A stretch of DNA of 64,000 nucleotides, from the NCBI RefSeq assembly GCF_023015965.1, contig NZ_JALKAN010000001.1:1758160-1822159 (forward strand). The letters are read 5' to 3'. Shown one piece after another: positions 43,943 to 53,026 of the stretch (its first letter is position 1; every line of letters begins with the position of its first letter). Position numbers and translations under genes: made by a program. This DNA is from Allomuricauda sp. F6463D. Lineage in GTDB: Bacteria; Bacteroidota; Bacteroidia; Flavobacteriales; Flavobacteriaceae. The notes under the pieces were generated by a model that saw only the letters and a list, made by a program, of their open reading frames with translations, was not told the origin of the DNA and did not search any database.

Positions 43943-45451
43943 ATGGGCAACAAAGAAAAATTCTTTGAGCATATAGCACAAGGATACGCCACGAAAGGCG
44001 ATTATATTACCGTGGGTGCCGGGATGTTGGATGGTGAAACCATGACCGACGCCTATGTGAAGATTCCATTAAAAATGATGAATCGACATGGTCTTATCGC
44101 AGGTGCAACTGGTACCGGCAAAACCAAAACCTTACAAGTTCTGGCGGAAAACCTATCAGACAAAGGTATTCCTGTACTGTTAATGGACTTAAAAGGAGAC
44201 CTGAGCGGTATTGCCCAGCCCAGCCCAGGACACCCTAAAATTGATGAACGCCATGAAAAAATTGGTTTTCCATTTGAATCCAAGGGGTTTCCTGTTGAAA
44301 TTATGTCGCTTTCTGAACAAGAAGGTGTTCGTTTGCGCGCCACTGTTTCCGAGTTTGGACCTGTGCTACTTTCTAGAATTTTAGATCTTAGTGTTACCCA
44401 AGAAGGAATTGTTGCAGTAGTTTTTAAATACTGTGATGACAATAAACTTCCGTTGCTTGACCTAAATGATTTTAAAAAGGTATTACAATATGCCACTGGT
44501 GAAGGAAAAGAAGAGTTCCGAAAAGAATATGGTCGAATATCCACCAGTTCCACCGGAACCATTTTAAGGAAGATCATAGAACTGGAACAGCAAGGTGCCG
44601 ATCTTTTCTTCGGGGAAAAATCCTTTGATGTGGATGATTTGGTGCGGATTGATGAAAATGGGCGTGGTTATGTGAACATTATCCGCTTGACCGATATTCA
44701 AGACCGGTCAAAACTATTTTCAACATTTATGTTGAGCCTTTTGGCTGAAATTTATGCCACCTTTCCCGAACAAGGTGATAGTGACAGGCCTGAATTGGTC
44801 CTGTTCATTGATGAAGCCCACCTTATTTTTGACAATGCGAGCAAAGCACTTTTAGATCAAATCGAAAGTATAGTAAAATTGATTCGATCTAAAGGAATAG
44901 GGCTTTATTTTGTAACTCAAAACCCAACTGACGTTCCAGACGACGTTTTGGCTCAATTAGGACTGAAGGTGCAACATGCTTTGAGAGCTTTTACGGCCAA
45001 GGATCGAAAAGCTATAAAACTTACTGCCCAGAACTATCCCATTTCAGAATTTTATGATACTGCAGAAGTATTGACCTCATTGGGAACCGGGGAAGCTCTT
45101 ATCTCCGCTCTGGACGAGAAAGGACGCCCAACGCCCTTGGCAGCAACCATGATGCGTGCTCCGATGAGCCGAATGGATGTCTTAAACGATTCAGAAATTA
45201 AAGAGGTTTTGGACAAGTCCAAATTGATAAAAAAATACAATGAGGAAATAGATCGCGAAAGTGCCTATGAAATCCTTAACGAAAAAATTGAGAAAGCCGA
45301 AAAAGAGGCCAAAAAAGAGCAAGAAGAAAAAACAACATCCCGCAAATCAACAAGTAGAAAGAGTACCCGAATGAATCCAGTGGTCAAAGTGTTGACCAGT
45401 GCTACATTTATCCGAGGAGTTTTAGGAGTGTTAAAGAAAGTGATCAAATAA
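43943..45451 (+). CDS. HerA/FtsK-like ATPase of the YjgR (DUF853) family
   Basis: The start is the ATG at 43943; a GTG directly before it could also be read. The protein has 502 residues. It has Walker A GATGTGKTKT at about 54-63, Walker B LVLFIDEAHLIF and the sensor segment YFVTQNPTDVPDDVLAQLG. DUF853 proteins form hexameric ring ATPases related to HerA and FtsK and are widely conserved, but their cellular job is unclear; a role in DNA or protein translocation is inferred. The C-terminus is Lys-rich (KEQEEKTTSRKSTSRKS). It is the first of four plus-strand genes with gaps of 5 to 33 bases. Confidence 0.9.
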   Translation: MGNKEKFFEHIAQGYATKGDYITVGAGMLDGETMTDAYVKIPLKMMNRHGLIAGATGTGKTKTLQVLAENLSDKGIPVLLMDLKGDLSGIAQPSPGHPKIDERHEKIGFPFESKGFPVEIMSLSEQEGVRLRATVSEFGPVLLSRILDLSVTQEGIVAVVFKYCDDNKLPLLDLNDFKKVLQYATGEGKEEFRKEYGRISTSSTGTILRKIIELEQQGADLFFGEKSFDVDDLVRIDENGRGYVNIIRLTDIQDRSKLFSTFMLSLLAEIYATFPEQGDSDRPELVLFIDEAHLIFDNASKALLDQIESIVKLIRSKGIGLYFVTQNPTDVPDDVLAQLGLKVQHALRAFTAKDRKAIKLTAQNYPISEFYDTAEVLTSLGTGEALISALDEKGRPTPLAATMMRAPMSRMDVLNDSEIKEVLDKSKLIKKYNEEIDRESAYEILNEKIEKAEKEAKKEQEEKTTSRKSTSRKSTRMNPVVKVLTSATFIRGVLGVLKKVIK

Positions 45452-45456
45452 TACAT

Positions 45457-46005
45457 ATGAAAAAGACAATCAAAGTAGTTACCTTAATTTTTGGAATTGT
45501 ATTTGTTTATTCTTGCAAAAAAGATACTAGATTTTTAATTACAGAAACCAGTGTTGGGCCTTTGACCCAGACCACCACCGTAAATGAAATAGAATCCACA
45601 TTTGTTCAAGATTCCGTGGTCGGGGACACTGCCCAAATCAATTTAGGTGTTTCTCCTAAAAAGGTTGAAATCTATGAAAAAGGGGGCAAGCTCCTTTTAA
45701 CGCTAACCGCAAACTCTGACAGCATTCCAACCATCGAAAATGTGAGAATTTTAGATTCTCGGTATGTATCGGAAAAAGGTATCGGGTTACAAAGTACCTT
45801 TAAGGATATTCAGGATAACTACGAGATCAAAAAGATTGTAACCACTTTAAACAGTATTGTGGTTTTCCCAAAGGGAAGCAACCTATATTTCACCATTGAT
45901 AAGGAAGAACTTCCCGAAGGATTAAGGTTTTCGTCTTCAAATATCGAGGCAGTGCAAATACCAGACGAGGCTAAAATTAAATACTTAATGTTGGGCTGGG
46001 AGTAG
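45457..46005 (+). CDS. Conserved lipoprotein of unknown function
   Basis: A 182-residue lipoprotein, signal MKKTIKVVTLIFGIVFVYSC (Cys20). The mature part is Thr/Ser-rich at first (VGPLTQTTTVNEIES) and then predicted beta, with LGVSPKKVEIYEKGGKLLLTLTA and a repeated FPKGSNLYFTIDKEELPEGL segment. I do not recognise a named domain; an SH3-like or small beta-barrel is possible. It starts 5 bases after the YjgR stop and 24 bases before an alpha/beta hydrolase, so it belongs to the same operon. Confidence 0.7.
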   Translation: MKKTIKVVTLIFGIVFVYSCKKDTRFLITETSVGPLTQTTTVNEIESTFVQDSVVGDTAQINLGVSPKKVEIYEKGGKLLLTLTANSDSIPTIENVRILDSRYVSEKGIGLQSTFKDIQDNYEIKKIVTTLNSIVVFPKGSNLYFTIDKEELPEGLRFSSSNIEAVQIPDEAKIKYLMLGWE

Positions 46006-46029
46006 CCTTGATTCATCATATCCCCAAAA

Positions 46030-46869
46030 ATGAAAAAACTACTTAATAAAGTAATTCCATTGGCCTATGGGCAATATTATAATGCCTACACGGTCATAAA
46101 CCCAAAGAAAGCGGCAGATAAGGCCTTTCATACTTTTAGCACTGTCAGAAAAGGTAGGGTTAAACCGGAACAGGCCCAATTTTTGGATGGCTCCAAATTT
46201 GCTGTAGAGCAAGTTGCAGGGCACAACATACAATCTTACCATTGGCAAGGCAACAAAGAAACCGTTTTGTTGGTACATGGATGGGAGAGTAATACGTATA
46301 GATGGCGCAATCTGATTAAAAAATTAAGGGATGCCGATTTTAATATTATTGCATTTGATGCTCCTTCACATGGGTATTCTTCTGGAAAACATTTATACGT
46401 GCCGCTATATGAAGAAGTAGTAAATTATATGGTTAAAAAATATGACCCAAAACACTTAATTGGGCATTCAATGGGCGGAATGACCGTTGTTTACAACCAA
46501 TATAAAAACCCTACCGATTCAGTGGAAAAAATAGTGACCATTGGAGCCCCTGCCAAAATCCAAGATTTTTTAAACCACTATCAGGACTTACTGAAACTGA
46601 ACAATAAAGTGATGAAGCATTTGGACAACTATATTCTGGAGCGCTTTGGTTTTAAAATAGATGAGTTCTCAACTGCAGATTTTGCACGATCTATCAGTAA
46701 AAAAGGGTTGATTTTCCACGACAAACTAGATAAGATCGCTCCCTACAATGCTTCGGTATCGGTAAATAAAAACTGGAAAGACAGTAGTTTGGTGAGTACT
46801 GAAGGTCTTGGCCATTCGATGCATCAAGACGATGTAAACGACCAGATCATATCTTTTTTGGAAGGTTGA
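46030..46869 (+). CDS. Alpha/beta hydrolase
   Basis: A 279-residue alpha/beta-hydrolase-fold protein. The oxyanion region is LLVHGWESNTYRW at 81-93, the nucleophile elbow is LIGHSMGGM with Ser147, and the histidine lies in EGLGHSMHQDD near residue 259. The acid is probably the Asp in FHDKLDKIAP. The HGWES and DAPSHGYSSG segments are typical of a cytoplasmic esterase or thioesterase-like group. No signal peptide is seen. It sits between the unknown lipoprotein and the VOC gene; the substrate is unknown. Confidence 0.88.
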   Translation: MKKLLNKVIPLAYGQYYNAYTVINPKKAADKAFHTFSTVRKGRVKPEQAQFLDGSKFAVEQVAGHNIQSYHWQGNKETVLLVHGWESNTYRWRNLIKKLRDADFNIIAFDAPSHGYSSGKHLYVPLYEEVVNYMVKKYDPKHLIGHSMGGMTVVYNQYKNPTDSVEKIVTIGAPAKIQDFLNHYQDLLKLNNKVMKHLDNYILERFGFKIDEFSTADFARSISKKGLIFHDKLDKIAPYNASVSVNKNWKDSSLVSTEGLGHSMHQDDVNDQIISFLEG

Positions 46870-46902
46870 AAAAGTTGTCCTAATTTTCAATAAAAATAGA
46901 CC

Positions 46903-47325
46903 ATGCAAAATCTAACTCCCTTTCACGTTGCCGTACCGGTACATAATTTAGATGAATGTAGAACCTTTTACAGAGATGTATTGGGGTGTAAAGAAGGTAG
47001 AAGTGCCGACCAGTGGGTAGACTTTAACTTTTTCGGTCATCAATTCGTGATTCATTATAAGCCCATGTCTCAGGAAAGCACACATACAAATCCTGTTGAT
47101 GGCAAAAATGTACCTGTGCCACATTACGGTGTGGTTTTACCATGGGATGTGTTTCAAACATTTTCCAAAGAACTGATTGCGAAAGGCATTGATTTTGTAA
47201 TTGAACCCTATATCCGGTTTAAAGGTGAACCCGGGGAGCAGGCAACCATGTTTTTTTTAGATCCTGCAGGTAATGCTCTGGAGTTTAAAGCTTTTAGGGA
47301 CATGGAACAGTTGTTTACTAAATAG
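46903..47325 (+). CDS. VOC-superfamily (glyoxalase/dioxygenase-like) protein
   Basis: A 140-residue vicinal-oxygen-chelate fold protein with the paired beta-alpha-beta-beta-beta modules. [22 protein letters not shown] opens the first module; [34 protein letters not shown] closes the second. Candidate metal ligands are His8, His58 in FVIHYKP and the Glu in ALEFKAF. Family members include glyoxalase I, fosfomycin resistance proteins and dioxygenases, so the reaction is undefined. Last gene of the YjgR operon; a weak stem-loop with a U-run overlaps its end at 47328-47350. Confidence 0.85.
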   Translation: MQNLTPFHVAVPVHNLDECRTFYRDVLGCKEGRSADQWVDFNFFGHQFVIHYKPMSQESTHTNPVDGKNVPVPHYGVVLPWDVFQTFSKELIAKGIDFVIEPYIRFKGEPGEQATMFFLDPAGNALEFKAFRDMEQLFTK

Positions 47326-47952
47326 TTAGGCTAGATTCAAGCCTTTTTTTCTTACCCACAAATGAGCAAAAATCATATTGGGCACCCAACACAACCAAGA
47401 GGCCAGTTTATAGGCCAATAGGAACTCTCCAAAAATGATGGTCAAAGTTGGCAACCAAATACGCAAGGTTACTGCTGCAAAACATGCGGCATAACTGTAA
47501 ATCATCATTCCTTGATGAAGGGAAAGGTCTTGATTTTTAATTGCAATATACGCTCTAAGGGTACTATAGATCCAAATCAATCCAAGACAAATAAAACCCA
47601 ATGAAGCAACAATTCCTCCTGTTGCAAAAAAACCAAGATACACACCACACAATCCGCTGATCAAAGCTGCTGTTACATATATTCTACCAATGTTTCTATG
47701 CAGGTTCAATCGTTCGGCACGAAATTTCCTTACAAATTGTGACCAACCTATCAATAGTGCCAAACCTCCAAAGCTTATATGGCTATAAAAGGCAACGTTC
47801 CATGTTGTACTAGATAACAAGTCGTCCGATTTGTTCATCAAAAGTCCATAATCATCAGTTGCGAAGATGTAAATCAATGGATAAAGACCTATTCCAATGG
47901 CAAGTAGAACAAAAACCACCCAAGCTACTTTATTTCTAACTTTTTGCGCCAT
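47326..47952 (-). CDS. DUF2306-type membrane protein
   Basis: The start at 47952 (MAQKVRNKVAWVVFVLL) puts a hydrophobic helix right at the N-terminus; 48048 would add 32 residues. The 208-residue protein has six predicted membrane helices. Conserved polar residues within helices are HISFGGLALLIGWSQF and LHRNIGRIYV, and LSLHQGMMIYSYA near the end. This is the DUF2306 layout, a family of unknown function related to cytochrome-b561-like helices in its histidines. Its stop abuts the VOC stop. Confidence 0.82.
   Translation of the reverse strand: MAQKVRNKVAWVVFVLLAIGIGLYPLIYIFATDDYGLLMNKSDDLLSSTTWNVAFYSHISFGGLALLIGWSQFVRKFRAERLNLHRNIGRIYVTAALISGLCGVYLGFFATGGIVASLGFICLGLIWIYSTLRAYIAIKNQDLSLHQGMMIYSYAACFAAVTLRIWLPTLTIIFGEFLLAYKLASWLCWVPNMIFAHLWVRKKGLNLA
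47328..47350 (+). terminator. Putative terminator after the VOC gene
   Basis: AGGCT at 47328-47332 pairs with AGCCT at 47340-47344 and is followed by a run of T. The stem is short, and it lies inside the last codons of the convergent DUF2306 gene. Confidence 0.45.
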
Positions 47953-48072
47953 ACTTCCTGATTTAGCAAGAAGTAAGTTATCGATTATTTGGCTATAAAA
48001 ACAAGAATCTTCACTGTAATTCGTTATAAGAGTAACGATTAGGCTCAAAAGCTATACCCAAATCTTACAATT

Positions 48073-48225
48073 ATGAAAACAATTTTACTCTTGATCACGC
48101 TAATTTTTTCTGGCCTCGCGGTATCCAGCTGTACCAATGATGAAGGTGACTCGGAATTTGAACATCTGAACCCCGAAGAGGAGCAACAAATGGCTTTAAA
48201 AACAAAACAAGAAAACGTAAACTAG
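48073..48225 (+). CDS. Very small lipoprotein (50 residues)
   Basis: ATG at 48073 to TAG at 48223-48225 encodes 50 residues. The first 20 are a lipoprotein signal with lipobox AVSSC (Cys20). The mature 31 residues are acidic at first (NDEGDSEFEHLNPEEE) and end in KTKQENVN, so the product is a lipid-anchored short peptide. The compact signal with correct charge, helix and lipobox makes this a credible gene in spite of its size. Its stop is 3 bases from the convergent folD stop, and its start is divergent from the DUF2306 gene. Function is unknown. Confidence 0.65.
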   Translation: MKTILLLITLIFSGLAVSSCTNDEGDSEFEHLNPEEEQQMALKTKQENVN

Positions 48226-48228
48226 GTT

Positions 48229-49107
48229 TTACGCGTTGTGACGCTCCCGTGCCAACAATGTGTTTTTGAGTAACATTGCAATGGTCATTGGCCCTACTCC
48301 TCCAGGTACCGGGGTAATATACGATGCCTTTTTACTAACATTATCAAAATCTACATCCCCTGTAATGTAATACCCTTTTTTGCAAGTCTCATCCGGAACA
48401 CGGGTAATACCCACATCTATTATGGTTACGCCTTCCTTTACCATATCTGCTTTCAAAAACTTTGGAACTCCCAAAGCAGATATCACAATATCGGCCTGAA
48501 GTGTCAATTCTTTTAGGTTTTTGGTTCTACTGTGCGCCAAGGTTACCGTTGAGTTTCCAGGGTTGCCCTTTTGGCTCATTAAAATGCTTATGGGCCTACC
48601 CACAATATGGCTCCTACCAATCACTACCGTATGCTTGCCTTCCGTTTCGACATTGTACCTTTTCAAAAGTTCCATAATACCATAAGGAGTTGCCGAGATA
48701 AAGGTTTCCATATCCAAGGCCATTTTTCCAAAATTGGTGGGATGAAATCCATCCACATCCTTATCGGAATCAACAGCCATCAATACTTTTTCCTCATCAA
48801 TATGTTTTGGCAATGGCAATTGAACAATATAGCCATCGATGTCCGGATCGTTGTTCAATTGGTGTACTTGTTTCAGTAATTCTTCTTCAGTGGTTTCCTC
48901 AGCAAGATGAATCAAGGTGGATTCGAAACCTATTTTTTTACACGACCTTACCTTACTGCCCACGTAGGTTAAACTGGCTCCATCATTACCTACCAAAACT
49001 GCGGCCAAATGGGGAACTTTTTCGCCCCGTTCCTTCATTTGGGCCACCTCAACGGTGATTTCTTCTTTTATTTGATTTGATACTTTTTTTCCGTCAAGGA
49101 TTTCCAT
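48229..49107 (-). CDS. folD: Bifunctional methylenetetrahydrofolate dehydrogenase / cyclohydrolase
   Basis: A 292-residue enzyme of one-carbon folate metabolism. Tyr48 and Lys52 in [11 protein letters not shown] are the active-site pair. [13 protein letters not shown] and the NADP region [17 protein letters not shown] are diagnostic, and [16 protein letters not shown] is the C-terminal signature. It interconverts methylene-, methenyl- and formyl-tetrahydrofolate. It starts 30 bases after the ffh stop with no promoter box between, so both are likely on one transcript. Confidence 0.97.
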   Translation of the reverse strand: MEILDGKKVSNQIKEEITVEVAQMKERGEKVPHLAAVLVGNDGASLTYVGSKVRSCKKIGFESTLIHLAEETTEEELLKQVHQLNNDPDIDGYIVQLPLPKHIDEEKVLMAVDSDKDVDGFHPTNFGKMALDMETFISATPYGIMELLKRYNVETEGKHTVVIGRSHIVGRPISILMSQKGNPGNSTVTLAHSRTKNLKELTLQADIVISALGVPKFLKADMVKEGVTIIDVGITRVPDETCKKGYYITGDVDFDNVSKKASYITPVPGGVGPMTIAMLLKNTLLARERHNA

Positions 49108-49137
49108 GGGTTGTGTTGGTTTTACTTCTGAATATGA

Positions 49138-50466
49138 TTATTTCATGTTCTGCATCATCTGCATCATTTTTTTGCCACCGCCTCCTTGCATCATCTTCAT
49201 CATTTTACTCATCTGATTGAACTGCTTCAACAATTGGTTCACTTCTTGAATAGAGGTTCCGCTACCAGAAGCAATCCGTTTTTTACGACTGGCATTTAGC
49301 ATGGCCGGTGTAGATCGTTCTTCCGGGGTCATGGAATGGATAATGGCTTCAATATGCTTAAAGGCGTCATCATCAATATCCAATCCTTTCAAAGCTTTTC
49401 CTGCACCTGGAATCATTCCCATGAGGTCCTTCATGTTCCCCATTTTCTTGATTTGTTGAATCTGGCTTAAGAAATCGTCAAACCCAAACTTGTTTTTGGC
49501 AATTTTCTTTTGGATTTTGCGTGCCTGTTCTTCATCAAACTGTTCTTGGGCACGTTCCACCAATGATACCACATCTCCCATTCCAAGGATACGATCTGCC
49601 ATACGGGATGGATGGAACACATCGATAGCTTCCATTTTTTCACCTGTACCGATAAACTTAATAGGTTTATCCACTACGGATTTAATGGAAATTGCGGCAC
49701 CTCCTCGAGTATCACCATCGAGTTTGGTAAGAATAACTCCATCAAAATTTAAGACATCATTAAAGGCTTTGGCAGTGTTCACAGCATCTTGCCCAGTCAT
49801 GGAATCCACAACAAACAAGGTTTCTTGCGGCTCTATCGCCTTATGGATGTTGGAAATTTCGGTCATCATTTGTTCATCCACGGCCAATCGACCAGCGGTA
49901 TCAATGATCACCACATTACACCCTGTACTTTTTGCGTGGGCTATACCTGCCTTGGCTATGGCTACGGGGTCGTTATTATCACGATCCGAATATACCTCTA
50001 CCCCTATTTGGTCACCTACTACATGCAACTGATCTATTGCCGCAGGGCGATACACATCACATGCTACCAAAAGTGGTTTTTTTGTTTTCTTATTTTTAAG
50101 GTAATTGGCAAGTTTACCCGAAAAAGTGGTTTTACCTGAACCTTGTAAACCCGACATTAGAATTACCGAGGGGTTGCCCGATAGGTCTATATCTTCTGAT
50201 TCACCACCCATAAGTTGAGTAAGCTCATCCTTTACCAGTTTCACCATAAGCTGGCCTGGTTGCAAAGAGGTCAGTACATTTTGGCCCAGTGCTTTTTCTT
50301 TTACCGTATTGGTAAACTCCTTGGCAATTTTAAAGTTGACATCGGCATCCAATAAAGCCCTTCGAACTTCCTTGAGAGTCTCTGCTACGTTAATTTCCGT
50401 AATTTGACCATGTCCCTTGAGAACGTGAAGTGCCTTATCTAATTTTTCACTTAAATTATCGAACAT
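49138..50466 (-). CDS. ffh: Signal recognition particle GTPase Ffh
   Basis: A 442-residue SRP54 homologue that binds SRP RNA and signal sequences and docks at FtsY. The N domain is at 1-90. The G domain has GLQGSGKTT at 106-114, DTAGRLAVDEQM, TKLDGDTRGGAA and the GTGEK loop. The M domain is Met-rich, ending MMKMMQGGGGKKMMQMMQ. It is a housekeeping gene with its own -7 box at 50491-50498 and a terminator before that for the preceding gene. Confidence 0.97.
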   Translation of the reverse strand: MFDNLSEKLDKALHVLKGHGQITEINVAETLKEVRRALLDADVNFKIAKEFTNTVKEKALGQNVLTSLQPGQLMVKLVKDELTQLMGGESEDIDLSGNPSVILMSGLQGSGKTTFSGKLANYLKNKKTKKPLLVACDVYRPAAIDQLHVVGDQIGVEVYSDRDNNDPVAIAKAGIAHAKSTGCNVVIIDTAGRLAVDEQMMTEISNIHKAIEPQETLFVVDSMTGQDAVNTAKAFNDVLNFDGVILTKLDGDTRGGAAISIKSVVDKPIKFIGTGEKMEAIDVFHPSRMADRILGMGDVVSLVERAQEQFDEEQARKIQKKIAKNKFGFDDFLSQIQQIKKMGNMKDLMGMIPGAGKALKGLDIDDDAFKHIEAIIHSMTPEERSTPAMLNASRKKRIASGSGTSIQEVNQLLKQFNQMSKMMKMMQGGGGKKMMQMMQNMK

Positions 50467-50490
50467 ATGTTCTTAGTTTTAAAGAAGGGA

Positions 50491-50498
50491 CAAATTTA
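50491..50498 (-). promoter_or_regulatory. -7 box (TAAATTTG) of ffh
   Basis: Exact TAnnTTTG match on the minus strand, 24 bases before the ffh ATG and just downstream of the preceding terminator. This explains independent expression of ffh-folD. Confidence 0.65.
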
Positions 50499-50509
50499 AG
50501 AATAATATA

Positions 50510-50550
50510 AAAGAAAAAGGACGGCTTTGGGGTGAGCCGTCCTTCTTTTG
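50510..50550 (-). terminator. Rho-independent terminator of the repeat lipoprotein gene
   Basis: AAGGACGGCT at 50517-50526 is the exact complement of AGCCGTCCTT at 50535-50544 (10 bp, 8-base loop). On the minus strand it is followed by TTTTTCTTTT. It sits between the lipoprotein stop at 50573 and ffh. Confidence 0.9.
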
Positions 50551-50572
50551 GAAAAAAGAATGGGGAAAATTT

Positions 50573-52339
50573 TTATATTTTCTCTAATACCAGGGTATCA
50601 CTAGAGCCATCATCGTTTTCCATAGTAAGTTCGATTTGAATAGTGGTTACGGAAACCACCTTCCAATCTTCGGTCAACTCCAAAAGATCATTCCCTGAAT
50701 CGAAATTGATATAGAACATTAAACCTTCATCAGAATCTCGAATCACCCTCCAAAGACCATTTGCTAGTATTGTATCATTTATTATGGTAACTTCTACTTG
50801 ATGATCGGCGTAAAATTTAAAATCCATTCCTGCATAAGAAATAGTCTTATCTACTTCTCCTTCCTGAAATAGAGTCACATTCCAAGTTCCACCCATTACA
50901 ATATTCCGTATTTCAGGAATATCGTTGTCTTCAATGCTATCCTCACATACACGAAGAAGTTTCATACTGTGATCCGTGGCTTCAATCTCAAATTCCAAAC
51001 GGGTGTCTAACATCTTTTTAATCGGCCATTCAAAACTAACTCTAGGTTCATCATCTATGGAAATTATAAGGGAAAGCCGATATTGTGCATTCAAACCAAT
51101 TTCCCATGTACCCTGCATTGTATTTACTCCGTTGCCTAGGGTCACAACCCCATCAGTCTTAAATTGAAATTCATAACCCAAAAGCCTTTCTATTTCTTGC
51201 CCCTGGTTCTTAACTTCTTTAATTATCCATTCACATTCTTTGAGCAAAGTTAAAAATGCTTCTCTGTCAATCTCATCTGGATTTATATCACATTGCTTCT
51301 TAAGTACAATTTTATTGCTTTCATCCTTGTACAATTTGACAACTCCTTCTTCCAGTTGGTACACGTACCAATCTGCAGAGAAGTCGGTGAAGTTTTCAAA
51401 ATTAAGACTCAACACCACCCCTTGATCTGTGAAATCGGTACTCCAAGCACCCATAATCTCTCCTGCGGTAAAGGTTGAAAAAGTTACAGTTCCGTCTTCA
51501 TGAAAGATGAGTAAACGTTCTATATATTGTTCTGTACTGTCAATTTCATTACGTATTACTTGTCTTACCTGCAAAGGACAGTCTAACAATAATTCCTTAA
51601 GCTCTTCTTCTGTAAAATCATCATCGTTATAGTCATCATCATCGTCCTCATCACAATTATTTTTTGCCGTTTCCAAAGCTGCAGCCAATTCGAAATTGGT
51701 TTCTACCACGATTTCAGTACCATCATACTTTTTAAGTGTAATTGGGAACTGAATGCTTATCAACTGATCATCGTCCAAATCAGCAAAAAACCTCCGCATG
51801 TCCTTATCATTTTTAACTTGAAAGTCACCGCTCAATTGATTTTGAACATCAAATGTGAACAACGTTATAGGGTACACAAAGTCGATACATTCTATATCGT
51901 CATCATCTCCATTCTCAATACATTCCCGGGCAAGTGTTTCCAGTTCGTTTTGATTATCTATGTTGATTTCGCTATAATCTGACAACGTAATAACAATGGG
52001 GAAAACAATATCAAGAAGATTATTATCATTGTCAAGTTCATCAAAAATTTCTTCTACTGATTGCAAATCGCTTTCAGAATTGATGGTTAATGATACTCCA
52101 TTAACATTTACCGTGTATGGAAACTGAATAGCAAAACAACTAGCTCCGTCTACAATATTATCATAAGAGCCATCTTTGGAAGATGTATTCTCGATTAAAG
52201 TAGCTGTTGAGGAATCCGCTGATATGGTTTGATCTTCCGAACCCCCTCCAAATTCTTCATATTCTTCTTGGCAAGAAGCGAAACTTAAAGTAAGTACAAC
52301 TAATGCTGCACGCAACATGTTGTTAATCAACTTTTTCAT
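50573..52339 (-). CDS. Large acidic repeat-containing lipoprotein
   Basis: The start at 52339 (MKKLINNMLRAAL) gives a lipoprotein signal with lipobox SFASC; 52369 adds ten residues. The 588-residue protein is built of repeats. Residues about 68-230 hold four diverged copies of a unit containing a core like IQFPYTVNV, IVFPIVITL, FVYPITLFT and IQFPITLKK, each followed by a polar turn and a helix with EL. After an acidic linker (DEDDDDDYNDDD) come three copies of a roughly 100-residue beta module, recalling lipocalin-like domains, with W-x(I/V) and E-R-L-L segments. No enzyme motif is seen. It is divergent from an ECF sigma/FecR/TonB receptor operon over a shared promoter palindrome and is probably a surface partner or target of it. 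Confidence 0.75.
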   Translation of the reverse strand: MKKLINNMLRAALVVLTLSFASCQEEYEEFGGGSEDQTISADSSTATLIENTSSKDGSYDNIVDGASCFAIQFPYTVNVNGVSLTINSESDLQSVEEIFDELDNDNNLLDIVFPIVITLSDYSEINIDNQNELETLARECIENGDDDDIECIDFVYPITLFTFDVQNQLSGDFQVKNDKDMRRFFADLDDDQLISIQFPITLKKYDGTEIVVETNFELAAALETAKNNCDEDDDDDYNDDDFTEEELKELLLDCPLQVRQVIRNEIDSTEQYIERLLIFHEDGTVTFSTFTAGEIMGAWSTDFTDQGVVLSLNFENFTDFSADWYVYQLEEGVVKLYKDESNKIVLKKQCDINPDEIDREAFLTLLKECEWIIKEVKNQGQEIERLLGYEFQFKTDGVVTLGNGVNTMQGTWEIGLNAQYRLSLIISIDDEPRVSFEWPIKKMLDTRLEFEIEATDHSMKLLRVCEDSIEDNDIPEIRNIVMGGTWNVTLFQEGEVDKTISYAGMDFKFYADHQVEVTIINDTILANGLWRVIRDSDEGLMFYINFDSGNDLLELTEDWKVVSVTTIQIELTMENDDGSSDTLVLEKI

Positions 52340-52415
52340 ATTGTCTTGAATTTTGGGGTTATAATTCAACTTTAAAACAATCCTCTAAAAAAAAACCCTA
52401 CTTTTCCTTAAATTT

Positions 52416-52431
52416 TTCAAATATATTTGAA
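52416..52431. promoter_or_regulatory. 16-bp palindrome with bidirectional -7 boxes
   Basis: TTCAAATATATTTGAA is a perfect 16-bp palindrome. Read on the plus strand it contains TATATTTG (52422-52429), 23 bases before the sigma gene ATG. Read on the minus strand it contains the same box at 52418-52425, 78 bases before the lipoprotein ATG. It thus supplies a consensus -7 element to both divergent genes. Confidence 0.6.
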
Positions 52432-52452
52432 CCGAAAAACAAACGCACATTT

Positions 52453-52953
52453 ATGAGCAACGTATGCGAAGACCATATTTTCAGTGAAGTTTTTAAAACC
52501 CATTCCAAAACGGTCTTCAACTTTATATTTTACAAATTCGGAAACGAAGAGAAGGCTCATGATGCAGTGCAAGAGGCTTTTGTGAAGTTATGGCAGAACT
52601 GTGCCAAAGTTAGTCCAGAAAAAGCGAAGTCATATGTTTACACCGTTGCTAATAATCTATATTTAAATGTAATCAAGGCCGAAAAGGTAAGATTAAAACA
52701 TGCGAGCAGCCTTAGCAACGACCGTACCAATGAATCCCCAGAATTTTTAATGGAGGAAAAAGAATATAAACAAAAATTGGACAACGCTCTGAATGCGCTG
52801 CCCGAAAACCAAAGAACTACCTTTTTGCTTAACCGTATCGATGGCAAAAAGTATGCGGAAATTGCCGAAATGGAAGGGGTTAGCATAAAAGCCATCGAAA
52901 AGCGAATGCATTTGGCACTTAAAAGCCTTAGAGAACACATTGATGGAATTTAA
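52453..52953 (+). CDS. ECF-type RNA polymerase sigma-70 factor
   Basis: A 166-residue ECF sigma factor. Region 2 is VFKTHSKTVFNFIFYKFGN through HDAVQEAFVKLWQN with KSYVYTVANNLYLN; region 4 is NALPENQRTTFLLNRIDGKKYAEIAEMEGVSIKAIEKRMHLAL. The length is typical. It is followed by its FecR anti-sigma and a TonB receptor, the classic FecIR arrangement of Bacteroidota. Upstream is the bidirectional palindrome, so its basal expression may depend on the primary sigma factor. Confidence 0.94.
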   Translation: MSNVCEDHIFSEVFKTHSKTVFNFIFYKFGNEEKAHDAVQEAFVKLWQNCAKVSPEKAKSYVYTVANNLYLNVIKAEKVRLKHASSLSNDRTNESPEFLMEEKEYKQKLDNALNALPENQRTTFLLNRIDGKKYAEIAEMEGVSIKAIEKRMHLALKSLREHIDGI

Positions 52954-53026
52954 AAAATTGTAGTCAACAGTATGTGGTAGGGTATTTTGATAGATAGTTG
53001 TTTATATAATGTAAAGCATAGAATCC

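Noticed and set aside
43886..43981. N-terminal extension of the exported RidA
   Set aside because: It overlaps the divergent ATPase gene and its promoter box, and it would bury a textbook signal peptide.
47953..48048. N-terminal extension of the DUF2306 protein
   Set aside because: The extra 32 residues are polar and unlike the family; the ATG at 47952 places the first membrane helix correctly.
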